NCBI GenBank assembly: GCA_963539845.1
Contig: CAUTML010000001.1
Coordinates: 248,001 to 312,000, forward strand
Origin: CAMUQR01 sp963539845
GTDB taxonomy: Bacteria > Patescibacteriota > Saccharimonadia > Saccharimonadales > Saccharimonadaceae
Reading direction: 5' to 3'
DNA: 64,000 bases
Positions 1 to 8,755 of this stretch are shown here, piece after piece. The notes under the pieces are model-generated. The model was not told the DNA's origin and made no database searches. It worked only from the letters and a program-made list of their open reading frames with translations. Made by a program: the position numbers and the translations under genes. How positions within the stretch are numbered: position 1 is the stretch's first letter; every line of letters starts with the position of its first letter.

Positions 1-596
1 CCGAAGCCGAGCAATTTATTGACCAATTTTTGACGCGGGTTGATTTGGTAAATAAGAAAAACACCCGTCTCGACAAGCTCTCCAGCGGTCAGCAACAAAA
101 AGTTCAACTTGGCATCACCATGATGGGCGAGCCGGATTTGCTAATTCTAGACGAGCCAACCAAAGGTTTTGACCCGGTTAATCGCAAATTATTGCTCGAT
201 ATTGTCGAAGAATCCCGCCAAAAAGGCGCCACGGTAATGATGATTACTCACCACATGGAAGAAGTCGAACGTCTATGTGATCGAATTTTGCTATTGAAAA
301 ACGGCGAGGCTAAGGTTTATGGACGCGTAGAAGATATCAAAGACCAAACCGGCGTTAATCGCGCCAAAATCATATTCAACGGTCAATTGCCAACCAAAAA
401 CGCGCCCTACACCGTTTTTAACCAGACCAAAAACAGCGCTGAGCTCGAGCCGAAAAAAGACTACACAATGGACGATATTTTGCCGTTTCTGGTCAAAAAC
501 CAAGTTCAAATCCGGCAATATTCAATTGAACGCTCCAGCTTGGAAGAAATTTTCGTCAATATTTATGGCACTAAACTCGAAAAGGAGACTGACTAA
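1..596 (+). CDS. ABC transporter ATP-binding protein, 5' part missing
   Basis: Nucleotide-binding subunit of an ABC-2 type exporter that would power the permease encoded next. The frame is open to the window edge (first full codon at base 3), so the N-terminus with Walker A lies outside. Visible motifs are the signature LSSGQQQKV, Walker B LLILDEPTKGFDP and the switch histidine in MMITHHMEEVE. The C-terminal 100 residues follow the pattern of NatA-like subunits (DUF4162-type tail), which is a family judgement. The stop overlaps the next start by one base (TAATG), so the two genes are almost certainly co-translated. The substrate cannot be told; NatA/NatB sodium export or peptide export are both possible. 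Confidence 0.9.
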   Translation, partial: EAEQFIDQFLTRVDLVNKKNTRLDKLSSGQQQKVQLGITMMGEPDLLILDEPTKGFDPVNRKLLLDIVEESRQKGATVMMITHHMEEVERLCDRILLLKNGEAKVYGRVEDIKDQTGVNRAKIIFNGQLPTKNAPYTVFNQTKNSAELEPKKDYTMDDILPFLVKNQVQIRQYSIERSSLEEIFVNIYGTKLEKETD

Positions 597-1855
597 TGTT
601 TAATTTAAGGACTGTTGTTAAATTTGAGATTTTTAAACAAATCCGCAAACCATTGTTCTGGTTAGCAGTGTTTGCCACGCCAGCATTGGTTATTTTATTC
701 GGTGGCGTATCTTATCTTGGCACCAAATTATCTCACGAGCAAACCGCCAAAAACAAGCAACAAGTTACCGCAACTAATCAAAAAATTCTGGTGGTTGACC
801 ATACTAAATTGCTCAAAACCAGCCTTTTTGGCCCACAAACCACTGTTGAAATGAGCGACAACGCCGACCAAGCCCTAGCCAAGTTCAAATCCGGCGATTA
901 CAAAGCGACTTTGATTTATCCGGCTCGACCAGACAAAGAACCGATCAAAGTTTACACCAAATTCTCCAACAATCAGAGTCAGTCTCAAAAACAATCCGAT
1001 GGCTTTAAAGAATTAGCCAAAATTGCCCTCAAAAAATCCATCACTCAAGACATCGAACCAATTAAGGCCCAAATCTTATCGGCTTCAACCATCCAAACCC
1101 AAGCTAGCATTCTCGATGCAACCGGTGAACTTTACGAACCGTTCAAAAAAGCCGTCGTGCCAGGCATTTTCCTCGGGGTGTTTTTCATTGTTTTCACTAT
1201 GATTGGCAACCAGATTTTAACCGCCACTACCGAAGAAAAAGAAAACCGCGTCGCCGAGATGATTTTAACCACCGTTAGCGCCAAAACTCTAATTATTGGC
1301 AAAATTATCGCCCTGGTTATTCTTGGTTTTATCCAGATTTTATCACTGATTTTACCGCTAATTATTGCTTATGTAGTCGCCACTAATTATTTCGCCATGC
1401 CTCCGTTTATTGCTCAGTTTTTGAGCGATATCAGCTTCGAGTTCTGGCCAATTTTCTTCGGAGTTAGCTATTTGATTGTCGGTTTTTTGCTAGTAACCAG
1501 CTCGACGATTCTAGTTGGCTCATTGTTTCCAACCGCCCAAGACGCTGCTCAATTTTATATGCCGGTAGTATTCGGCACCTTAATTCCGATGTATTTAATG
1601 AGCGCAATTTTGTCCGGAGTTAACAATTTACTGATTACTGCTTTGAGTTATTTTCCACTTAGTTCGCCAACCACCATGCTGATTCGCAATATGGCGGGCA
1701 ATCTCGACATCAAAGAAGGCTTACTGGCGTTAGTAATTATGGCGATTTTTAGCGGGGTGATGATGCATCTAGCGGTCCGTTCGTTTCAACGAGGCGCTTT
1801 TGAATATTCCAAAAAAGGTTCGTTTAAACAAATTTTGCGCGAATTGTTGAGTTAA
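596..1855 (+). CDS. ABC-2 type transporter permease (NatB-like)
   Basis: Integral membrane partner of the preceding ATPase, 419 residues. One membrane segment lies near residues 22-42. A long outside domain of about 140 residues follows, then about five more hydrophobic segments between residues 185 and 400. This is the layout of ABC-2 permeases of the NatB/YhaP group. The motif EEKENRVAEMIL after the second segment is typical of that family. The start is fixed by the one-base overlap with the ATPase stop. The substrate is unknown; the pair could export sodium, a drug or a peptide. Confidence 0.88.
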   Translation: MFNLRTVVKFEIFKQIRKPLFWLAVFATPALVILFGGVSYLGTKLSHEQTAKNKQQVTATNQKILVVDHTKLLKTSLFGPQTTVEMSDNADQALAKFKSGDYKATLIYPARPDKEPIKVYTKFSNNQSQSQKQSDGFKELAKIALKKSITQDIEPIKAQILSASTIQTQASILDATGELYEPFKKAVVPGIFLGVFFIVFTMIGNQILTATTEEKENRVAEMILTTVSAKTLIIGKIIALVILGFIQILSLILPLIIAYVVATNYFAMPPFIAQFLSDISFEFWPIFFGVSYLIVGFLLVTSSTILVGSLFPTAQDAAQFYMPVVFGTLIPMYLMSAILSGVNNLLITALSYFPLSSPTTMLIRNMAGNLDIKEGLLALVIMAIFSGVMMHLAVRSFQRGAFEYSKKGSFKQILRELLS

Positions 1856-1927
1856 TTACTTTTTAATTGACCGAGTTTTGACAGCAAAAAACAAGCTTTT
1901 TCACGACAAAAATGCTACAATAAACAT

Positions 1928-4447
1928 ATGCATTATTACAATGAATCGGTCAAAGCTAGCTTGCTCAAACTCAAAACCAGCACCAGTGGTCTAACTAGCG
2001 CTCAAGTTCGTGCCAATCAACGCAAACACGGTAAAAACGTCATCGCGCTCGAGACCAAATCTTTTTGGCGCAAGCTACTCGCACCATTCGCTGACATTTT
2101 TATGGTGATTTTGCTAATTGCCATGGGTATCAGCTGGCACCAACAGCAGTTATTTGACACTTTAGTGATCGGCATTGTGGTAATTATCAACGCTGGGATT
2201 TTCTATTTGCAAAATTATTCCACCGAAAAAATCCTCCGCTCGCTCAACAAACAAGCTTCTCAGCCCGTAGTCGTCAGACGCAATGGTGGACTGATCAAAA
2301 TCGACAGCGAAGAACTAACGGTCGGCGATATTTTGTATTTGTCAGAAGGTGATAAAGTGCCAGCCGATGGACGGATTATTGATTCCGAACGCGCCCGGGT
2401 TGACGAGTCGATGCTAACAGGGGAATCGCTTCCAATTTCCAAAAATAATTTAAAAATTACCGATCGCAAAAAAATCTACGAACAAAAAAATATGGTTTTT
2501 TCTGGATCATTTTTGGTTACCGGTAGTGTCGTTATCGTTGTTACGGCAGTCGGTATGAACACTGAATTTGGCAAAATCGCTAGCTTTTCTAAACCAACCA
2601 CCGTCCTCAGTCCAATTCAAACCAAAATTAATCAACTCACCACTCGCATCATCGCCGTCGTAGCTGTTATTATGATCGGAATTTTGGCGGTTTTTGTTTA
2701 CAGTGGCACCAGCCTCGAAGACAGCCTGGCGTTTGTGCTGGCGACAACCGTGTCGGTCATTCCCGAAGGCTTACCGGTAGCGATTACTATCGTTTTAGCG
2801 CTCAGCATGAAACGCATGGCTAGCGAAAAAGCCCTGGTGCGCAATCTGCGCTCCATCGAATCCATCGGTCTAGTTAACGTCATCGCCACCGACAAAACTG
2901 GCACTTTAACCAAAAATCAGCTGGCCATCGTCAACACTTGGTCGCTCAAAAAATTTGCCAAGCCGTTTTTGACTGCTATCTGGGGATCGATGGTAGTGGG
3001 TAGTGATGAACATTTTCCCGACCCGCTCGACAAGGCGATTGATGATTTCTCACGCAAAAACCAATTGTCAAAAACCGATTTCAAATTAGTGCGCGCTATT
3101 CCATTTGATCAAGATTTAACACTCAGCGGATCGATTTATCAAACGCCCAAAACCACCGAAGTTTTCGTCAAAGGTTCACCAGAAAAAATCATTGCCATGT
3201 CGACTTTGCGTCCCGACCAACTTACCGCCATCAATCAAGCTCTTAACAACATGATTCTTAACGGCAGTCGCATTATCGCCATCGCCAAATACAGCTCCAA
3301 AACTCCAATTCACGATTTAGAACAAGTTGAAGCGTTGGAATTTCTGGGACTGGTTGAACTTGCCGACCCGTTACGTCCCGAGGCTAAAACTGCCGTTCAT
3401 CAGGCTCAACAAGCCGGCATCAAGGTAGTGATGATTACCGGCGACCACGCCAAAACCGCCTATAGCATCAGCCGACAACTCGGCATCGCTAACAGTCAGA
3501 GTGAGGTGCTTGATATGAGCCAAATTCACGATTACGACAGCTTGGATTTTGAGGAAAAAACTTTAAGTTGCACAGTGTTTGCTCGGGTCACCCCAGAGGC
3601 CAAGTTCAAACTGCTCCAAGCCCTCAAACGTACTAACATCACCGCCATGACTGGCGACGGTGTCAATGACACTCCCGCCCTTGTCGAGTCCAACACCGGC
3701 ATCGCCATGGGTTCAGGTTCTAGTATCGCTAAAGACGCCAGCGACATCATTATCCTTGACGATAATTTTAAAACCATTGTCACCGCCGTCAAGGAAGGGC
3801 GCACCACCGTCCATAACATTCGCCGAATTTTGTTTTATTTATTCTCGACCAATCTGGGGGAATTACTAACTTTTATCACAGCCTTAGCCCTGCGCATGCC
3901 ATTACCACTGGTTGCGGTGCAGGTTTTATGGGTTAATCTGATGACCGACACTACTTTTGTAATTCCGCTAGGCCTACAACCGGCCCAAGACAATATCATG
4001 AAAGCCAAGCCAAAATCGCCCGACGCACCTCTGCTAAATAATTCTTATTTATTGCGCATTGGTCTAGTTAGCATCGCTATAGCTATTTTGACGATTAGTA
4101 TTTATCGACTGTTTGAACCTCAAGGCGTGGCTTACGCTCGCACTATGGCTTTTACGGCGCTGATCGTCAGTCAATGGGCTAACGCTTATAACGCCACTAG
4201 CTTTTCATTGTCGGTTTTTGATAAAGACAAAAAACGCAATCATCTGATGAACAGGGTGTTGCTATTGTCAATTATCGCTCACTTGATCGTGATTTTTACG
4301 CCGATTAACACTGTTTTGCAACTTACCGCCGTCAATCTGATCGACCTGAGTCTAGTGGCTGTTATCAGCGTGTCCGTGATGTTGGTAATCGTCGAAACTC
4401 ATAAAATTATCAACCGCTTTTTGTATTTTCAGCCGTTTTATAAATAA
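1928..4447 (+). CDS. Cation-transporting P-type ATPase, P2 (calcium-type)
   Basis: Membrane pump of 839 residues driven by a phospho-aspartate cycle. Visible motifs are an N-terminal cation-ATPase domain, TGES (T164), PEGLP (P279) in the fourth membrane segment, phosphorylation motif DKTGTLT (D322) and hinge motif TGDGVND (D577). PEGLP is characteristic of P2 ATPases that move Ca2+ or related ions, so calcium or manganese efflux is the best guess. Six hydrophobic segments close the C-terminus. An extended -10 (TGCTACAAT, hexamer 1916-1921) sits only six bases before the ATG and there is no Shine-Dalgarno sequence, so the mRNA is probably leaderless. Confidence 0.92.
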   Translation: MHYYNESVKASLLKLKTSTSGLTSAQVRANQRKHGKNVIALETKSFWRKLLAPFADIFMVILLIAMGISWHQQQLFDTLVIGIVVIINAGIFYLQNYSTEKILRSLNKQASQPVVVRRNGGLIKIDSEELTVGDILYLSEGDKVPADGRIIDSERARVDESMLTGESLPISKNNLKITDRKKIYEQKNMVFSGSFLVTGSVVIVVTAVGMNTEFGKIASFSKPTTVLSPIQTKINQLTTRIIAVVAVIMIGILAVFVYSGTSLEDSLAFVLATTVSVIPEGLPVAITIVLALSMKRMASEKALVRNLRSIESIGLVNVIATDKTGTLTKNQLAIVNTWSLKKFAKPFLTAIWGSMVVGSDEHFPDPLDKAIDDFSRKNQLSKTDFKLVRAIPFDQDLTLSGSIYQTPKTTEVFVKGSPEKIIAMSTLRPDQLTAINQALNNMILNGSRIIAIAKYSSKTPIHDLEQVEALEFLGLVELADPLRPEAKTAVHQAQQAGIKVVMITGDHAKTAYSISRQLGIANSQSEVLDMSQIHDYDSLDFEEKTLSCTVFARVTPEAKFKLLQALKRTNITAMTGDGVNDTPALVESNTGIAMGSGSSIAKDASDIIILDDNFKTIVTAVKEGRTTVHNIRRILFYLFSTNLGELLTFITALALRMPLPLVAVQVLWVNLMTDTTFVIPLGLQPAQDNIMKAKPKSPDAPLLNNSYLLRIGLVSIAIAILTISIYRLFEPQGVAYARTMAFTALIVSQWANAYNATSFSLSVFDKDKKRNHLMNRVLLLSIIAHLIVIFTPINTVLQLTAVNLIDLSLVAVISVSVMLVIVETHKIINRFLYFQPFYK

Positions 4448-4452
4448 TACTA

Positions 4453-4534
4453 TTGACTTTATCGCTTAAATATGATAAAATATATAAGAGTTACTGTTTA
4501 AACTAAGCCACCTCAATCTGAGGTGGCTTTTATT
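4453..4534 (+). ncRNA. Possible tiny RNA: promoter directly followed by terminator
   Basis: TTGACT (4453-4458), a 17-base spacer and TAAAAT (4476-4481) form a near-consensus promoter on the plus strand just after the P-type ATPase. A strong hairpin with a T-run ends at 4534, so the predicted transcript is only about 45 bases. It has no ORF. It overlaps the 3' end of the convergent ASCH gene by a few bases. It may be a small RNA, or the promoter may simply be blocked by a terminator serving the upstream gene. Confidence 0.4.
4506..4534 (+). terminator. Intrinsic terminator
   Basis: A ten-base-pair stem (AGCCACCTCA/TGAGGTGGCT, 4506-4515 with 4519-4528) with a three-base loop is followed by TTTATTTT. 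It ends transcription from the P-type ATPase side. Confidence 0.85.
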
Positions 4535-4874
4535 TTGGGAGGATTTTTAAGCGGATCCCAACCACACCGTATTTTTGTTGTTGCTCATCAGTATAAAATT
4601 CACCGAGAACTTCTAATAATTCACTTTTTGTCATAGTTTTATCAGCTAAAAGTTCCATCGGCAGGTCCTCAAATAATTCTTCAAAAGAGTTATAAAGCAA
4701 CAAACCAATAACTTGAGTTTTTAGCTTGGACGTGTCGGATTTGGCGAATTCTATTTCATCACCAAGTTTAATCTGGCGTCGCTTGTCGTCATACAACCGC
4801 AATTCAATCCGCTTTGTGCCGGTCTGGATATAATCAAAATACCGCTCCTGCAGATTCATTTGATGCAAAGTCAT
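4530..4874 (-). CDS. ASCH-domain protein
   Basis: Small soluble protein of 114 residues. The N-terminus has the ASCH signature: a short helix, then G-T-K-R-I-E-L-R, then a KLGDEIEF strand. ASCH folds resemble PUA domains and bind RNA or modified nucleosides; some members (YqfB) hydrolyse N4-acetylcytidine. The catalytic set of YqfB cannot be confirmed by eye, so only the fold is called. It stands alone on the minus strand, converging with the P-type ATPase. Confidence 0.75.
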   Translation of the reverse strand: MTLHQMNLQERYFDYIQTGTKRIELRLYDDKRRQIKLGDEIEFAKSDTSKLKTQVIGLLLYNSFEELFEDLPMELLADKTMTKSELLEVLGEFYTDEQQQKYGVVGIRLKILPK

Positions 4875-4920
4875 ATTTTAAAGATAGCATATTTAACCCC
4901 GGACTGACAAATTTTCCTCA

Positions 4921-4947
4921 TAAAAAATACAGACCGCGTGAGTCTGC
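4921..4947 (-). terminator. Terminator after tRNA-Gln
   Basis: Read on the minus strand, GCAGAC and GTCTGT pair around a seven-base loop and are followed by ATTTTTTA. It lies ten bases past the CCA end of tRNA-Gln. Confidence 0.75.
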
Positions 4948-4955
4948 ACTTTTTA

Positions 4956-5030
4956 TGGCTGGGGATGAGGGATTCGAACCCCCGAATGCTGGGACCAAAA
5001 CCCAGTGCCTTACCACTTGGCTAATCCCCA
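4956..5030 (-). tRNA. tRNA-Gln (anticodon TTG)
   Basis: A full cloverleaf can be drawn on the minus strand. Acceptor TGGGGAT pairs with ATCCCCA, the anticodon stem is CTGGG/CCCAG with loop TTTTGGT giving anticodon TTG, and the T-arm contains GGTTCGAATCC. The discriminator is G and CCA is genome-encoded (4956-4958). Confidence 0.97.
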
Positions 5031-5137
5031 ATGCTGATTAAGCCAAGCCCCATTATACCTAAAAAGCCCATTTTTGTCTAGTTTATTGCTTTTGGGCTAA
5101 CATAAGCGTTATAATGAACTCATAATTTGGAGTTATT

Positions 5138-5758
5138 ATGGCAAAAAAAGATTTTTCAACTGCACAACCGGGCTTCACTTTATTAGAGCTGGTCATCTCA
5201 ATCGCTATTATCGCTGTGATGACGGCTTTGCTTGGCTATTATTGGTCATTCTCAACCGAAAAAGCTAAAGTGGCTGAAATCGAAAAAACCGTCCGAACTC
5301 TGAAGGACTCAATTGACACCAAAACGCTCGATGATCATGTCGCCGTCAAAAGCACTTCAAATTATATCTTGGGGCGTCGAGTCTATGAGCTAGTAGACAC
5401 TGACCAGCACAAAAAAACCAATCATTTTGTCAAAAGCCCACTTCATGACGTTAGTATTATTTTCGCCTGTGGCACGCCCGAGACCGATTGTGGTGATTTT
5501 AGACTAGATAATGCCAAATTCCAGGGCGCGTTGATTGTTTATGCTATCGGCAAACAGACTAACTGCAATCTTGACGAAGCAGTCAACCAAAGCACTACTG
5601 AAGTCACTTCAGATGGTTTATCGAGAAATTTTTTGCGAAAAACAGTATCAGGCAGCGGTTCTTACGCCCAAACTAGATCAATGATCGCTAACAGTGACTC
5701 CAAACCGACCAATTATTGCGTCATTCCGCTAGCTGACGTTCGTTTTAAAGCGCTTTAG
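5138..5758 (+). CDS. Type IV pilin-like protein (prepilin)
   Basis: Surface filament subunit or pseudopilin of 206 residues. The short basic leader ends in G-F-T-L-L-E-L, the prepilin peptidase and methylation site with glutamate at mature position 5. A hydrophobic helix follows, through about residue 35. The remaining 170 residues would form the globular head and contain several cysteines (for example CGTPETDC). A promoter-like TATAAT lies about 20 bases upstream, and GGAG precedes the ATG. Type IV pili in these bacteria are linked to DNA uptake and host contact; which role applies here is unknown. It overlaps the convergent next gene by four bases. Confidence 0.85.
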   Translation: MAKKDFSTAQPGFTLLELVISIAIIAVMTALLGYYWSFSTEKAKVAEIEKTVRTLKDSIDTKTLDDHVAVKSTSNYILGRRVYELVDTDQHKKTNHFVKSPLHDVSIIFACGTPETDCGDFRLDNAKFQGALIVYAIGKQTNCNLDEAVNQSTTEVTSDGLSRNFLRKTVSGSGSYAQTRSMIANSDSKPTNYCVIPLADVRFKAL

Positions 5759-6210
5759 TGTTTAAACAAACCCGGAATCAACACACACAGCGCCGTAATA
5801 ATCGTCGCCGACATAATTCCTCCAAGCACCGCGCAAAACAATGATTTTTTAAAATCTAGTTTCAAAAAAGAAGCGATTGCGCTACCAGTCCATAGGCCAG
5901 TTGTCGGCAGGGGAATAGCGATAAAAATAATCAGCGCCAGTTCTTCGTATTTTTCAAAAGTGGCTTGGTTTTTAGCGATTTTTTTGTCAATGTGTTTGAC
6001 GACTCGGTCAAAAAATTTCCATTTTAGTAGCCACTGATAAATTTGATTAAATAACAACAAAATAAACGGCACCGGCAAGATACTACCAGCTAATGACACC
6101 AAAAACACTAGCCAAGCCGGTTGGCCACTAAAAATGCCATATGGAATTGCCCCGCGTTGTTCAATCAACGGCACCGCCGACATCAAAAAGCTGATCAATA
6201 AGATTTTCAT
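5755..6210 (-). CDS. Small multidrug export family membrane protein (PF06695-like)
   Basis: Membrane protein of 151 residues with about four hydrophobic segments. It has the features of the COG2426 'putative small multi-drug export' family: an early P-L-I-E-Q-R-G-A-I-P-Y motif and the later motif A-I-P-L-P-T-T-G-L-W-T-G. The family name is historical and the transported substrate is not established. It is followed 20 bases downstream, on the same strand, by nothing but the end of the pilin gene; the P-type ATPase lies upstream of it. Confidence 0.8.
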   Translation of the reverse strand: MKILLISFLMSAVPLIEQRGAIPYGIFSGQPAWLVFLVSLAGSILPVPFILLLFNQIYQWLLKWKFFDRVVKHIDKKIAKNQATFEKYEELALIIFIAIPLPTTGLWTGSAIASFLKLDFKKSLFCAVLGGIMSATIITALCVLIPGLFKH

Positions 6211-6229
6211 AACCAGTATTGTATCACAT

Positions 6230-8590
6230 TTAGCCTAAATTAACCGCCCGTCGTTCAGAATCCGCTTCTGTGGCTTTTTGCCGAGCGTGACGTTTGAGTT
6301 TAGCCACCCGAAACTGAATCACTGCCACAAAAGCCACAAAACCAAAAGCGATCGCAGTTGACCAAAAATCCGGTTGATAAAAATTAAAGAAAACTCGCGT
6401 GATCTTAAAACCAAAACTAGTTAACGCAATCAGCGTCGAAGCCAGCACATAACTGAGCGTCGCTAGTTTCGCCGACTGAGTTTGGCGGGTGTCAAAAATT
6501 AAGTTAATAATCCTGACCGCGAACATTCCGAAGAAAGTCGTCGCCAACACCGTTACTGTGGCACTGCCAATCGTGCCTTTTGGCGCCAACATTAGCGAAA
6601 TAACATATACGCCATAGATACCAATTCCGCTCAGCACGCCAAGCGGGGCAATATTAAATAAAGTATCTTTCCAAAAATTTTTCGGATTCAAACGTTGGCG
6701 AGGCAGGGGAGGGAAAATCGTAAAAATCAGCGTCGGAAGCGTCACCAAAAACATATTCATAAAAGTCAAATGACGTGGCGCAAACGGATAAATCAGCCCG
6801 CTTGCTAACGTCAAAATCGACAGAGTTATGCCAAAGATAATTTTATGAAAAAACAAACAGGCGATCATTTCAATCGACTGGATGATCCGGTTGCCGAGCT
6901 CCATACCCATCGGCAGGGAATTAAAACTGTTGTTCAAAAGCACAATATCCGAAATTCGTCGGGTGGCGGCCGCACCAGCCTGCATCGCCACGCCCAAATC
7001 TGACTGTTTTAACGCCAATGCATCATTTACGCCGTCACCCACCATACCAGTATAAAAACCGTGGCGTTTATAAGTCGCAATGATTTTTTCTTTTTGGTGT
7101 GGCAACACCCGAGCAAAAATCGTGGTTGACAGCACGGCTTGATCCCATTTTTGACCTTTGAGTTTATCGAGCTCTTCGCCGGTAATCGTTTGAGCGGAGC
7201 GGGCGATTCCGGCCTGCTTAGCGATAAACGACACAGTGGCTGGATTGTCGCCAGATATCACTTTTATAGCAATGCCATTGCTCTGCAAATATTCAATAGT
7301 TTCTACCACGCCATCGCGCAAGTAATTTTTCAAAGTAACTAAGGCAATTGGCGTGGCTTGAGGTTTATTTTTCTTATCTAAATCGGCAAAGCTAGTTTCC
7401 ATCGGTAACGAAGCGAGCAATAAAGTGCGCAAACCTTGCGAATTCAGCTCGTCAAGACGCTGTTTAGCTTCGGGGGTTAGTTTGGCAATTTTAGCCACGA
7501 ATTCCGGCGCGCCCAGCACGATGTTATAGCCACCAACCAAGCGTTTGATCTTAATTCCACTCATTTTTTTGGTGGAGGAAAAAGCCAACTCATCGAGCAC
7601 CCGATAACCAATGCTAGCTGGCATTTCCCGCGCTAAAGCTTCAGTGGTAGCGTTAGGGGATTTTGATTCGCGCGCCAAATAACCCAGCGCTGTTTTAAAA
7701 CCGCTTTTTTGGCTTAATGGCAGATTGCTCAGCCAATGTAATTCATCAAAAGTGATTTCCGGACTAGTAAGTGTTCCGGTTTTGTCAACGCATAGTATAT
7801 CAATCAGCGCCATACTCTCGATCGCTGATAATTTTTGCGGTAAGACTTTAGCCTGGGTTAATTTCAGCGAACCATACGCCAAAAACACCGTACTCGCCAA
7901 CAACAGCCCCTCAGGCACAACCGTAATTGCCGCCGTCGTGATCGTTTTAATAATCTTCACAAACTCGACGTTATTAAAGCTATACACCACATAAAATACC
8001 CCCGCCATCACCAGCGCCAATAGCGTTAGGCGCTGAATTGTTTTGGTTAGCATTTTTTGGAGTGGGGTTAGTTGCGGAGCGTAGCTTTTGAGCTTTTTAA
8101 CCATTTGACCGGTTTTGGTTTCGTCACCGACACAAGTTGATAATATTTTAGCGCTACCAGCCACCACGATACTCGAGGCATAGACTTCATCCTGGGCTTT
8201 TTTACAAACAGGTTGCGATTCGCCAGTCAAAATCGATTCATCGCACTCCAAACCCGATGATTCCAACACTTGACCGTCGACCGGCATTTCGTCGCCAATT
8301 TCCACTAACAATACATCGCCGACTTTAACCTCTTTGTAATCGACTTCAACGATTTTTTTGCCGTTTAGAATCTTAACTTTTGGCTTAGACATTAGTTCAA
8401 TTTTGCGTAAAGTGATCGTCGCCCGAAATTCCTGAATCATTCCGAACAGAGTATTAACCACCGCAGCCCCGGTCACGAACAAGGCATCTTGCCGTTCGCC
8501 CAAAAACAACAAAACCATCGATAAAAACAAAATAATCAAAAAAATTGGCGTAGTTAAATGCCGATAAATAATTTTAAAATATTGCCCCAT
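6230..8590 (-). CDS. P-type ATPase, CtpE-like
   Basis: Cation pump of 786 residues from the chosen ATG. Motifs are TGES, VPEGL in the fourth membrane segment, DKTGTLT with the phosphorylated aspartate near residue 269, and GDGVNDALAL. The V-P-E-G-L-L-L-A-S form and the shortened N-terminus (membrane segment 1 begins almost at once) resemble mycobacterial CtpE, a calcium-uptake ATPase; the ion is inferred. A GTG at 8626 would extend the frame, but TACAAT sits seven bases before the ATG at 8590, inside that extension, so a leaderless start at 8590 is preferred. This gene and the calcium-type pump at 1928 may balance each other. Confidence 0.9.
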   Translation of the reverse strand: MGQYFKIIYRHLTTPIFLIILFLSMVLLFLGERQDALFVTGAAVVNTLFGMIQEFRATITLRKIELMSKPKVKILNGKKIVEVDYKEVKVGDVLLVEIGDEMPVDGQVLESSGLECDESILTGESQPVCKKAQDEVYASSIVVAGSAKILSTCVGDETKTGQMVKKLKSYAPQLTPLQKMLTKTIQRLTLLALVMAGVFYVVYSFNNVEFVKIIKTITTAAITVVPEGLLLASTVFLAYGSLKLTQAKVLPQKLSAIESMALIDILCVDKTGTLTSPEITFDELHWLSNLPLSQKSGFKTALGYLARESKSPNATTEALAREMPASIGYRVLDELAFSSTKKMSGIKIKRLVGGYNIVLGAPEFVAKIAKLTPEAKQRLDELNSQGLRTLLLASLPMETSFADLDKKNKPQATPIALVTLKNYLRDGVVETIEYLQSNGIAIKVISGDNPATVSFIAKQAGIARSAQTITGEELDKLKGQKWDQAVLSTTIFARVLPHQKEKIIATYKRHGFYTGMVGDGVNDALALKQSDLGVAMQAGAAATRRISDIVLLNNSFNSLPMGMELGNRIIQSIEMIACLFFHKIIFGITLSILTLASGLIYPFAPRHLTFMNMFLVTLPTLIFTIFPPLPRQRLNPKNFWKDTLFNIAPLGVLSGIGIYGVYVISLMLAPKGTIGSATVTVLATTFFGMFAVRIINLIFDTRQTQSAKLATLSYVLASTLIALTSFGFKITRVFFNFYQPDFWSTAIAFGFVAFVAVIQFRVAKLKRHARQKATEADSERRAVNLG

Positions 8591-8755
8591 GTAATTATTG
8601 TATACCAGTTGACAAAAATCCGCCACAGTTATTATCGGTCATCGCTAAACATTAGCATTTTTTAGCTAAATTTTGTATAATTAAACCACACAAATTAGTT
8701 ACCGCGGAAGAACGCTAGATTTTCTTCTAGCAAACTAGCTTTTAGAAAGGATTTT

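Noticed and set aside
8697..8755. Leader hairpin before the gene at 8756, considered as a riboswitch.
   Set aside because: Only a short GCTAGA/TCTAGC stem; no conserved aptamer sequence recognised.
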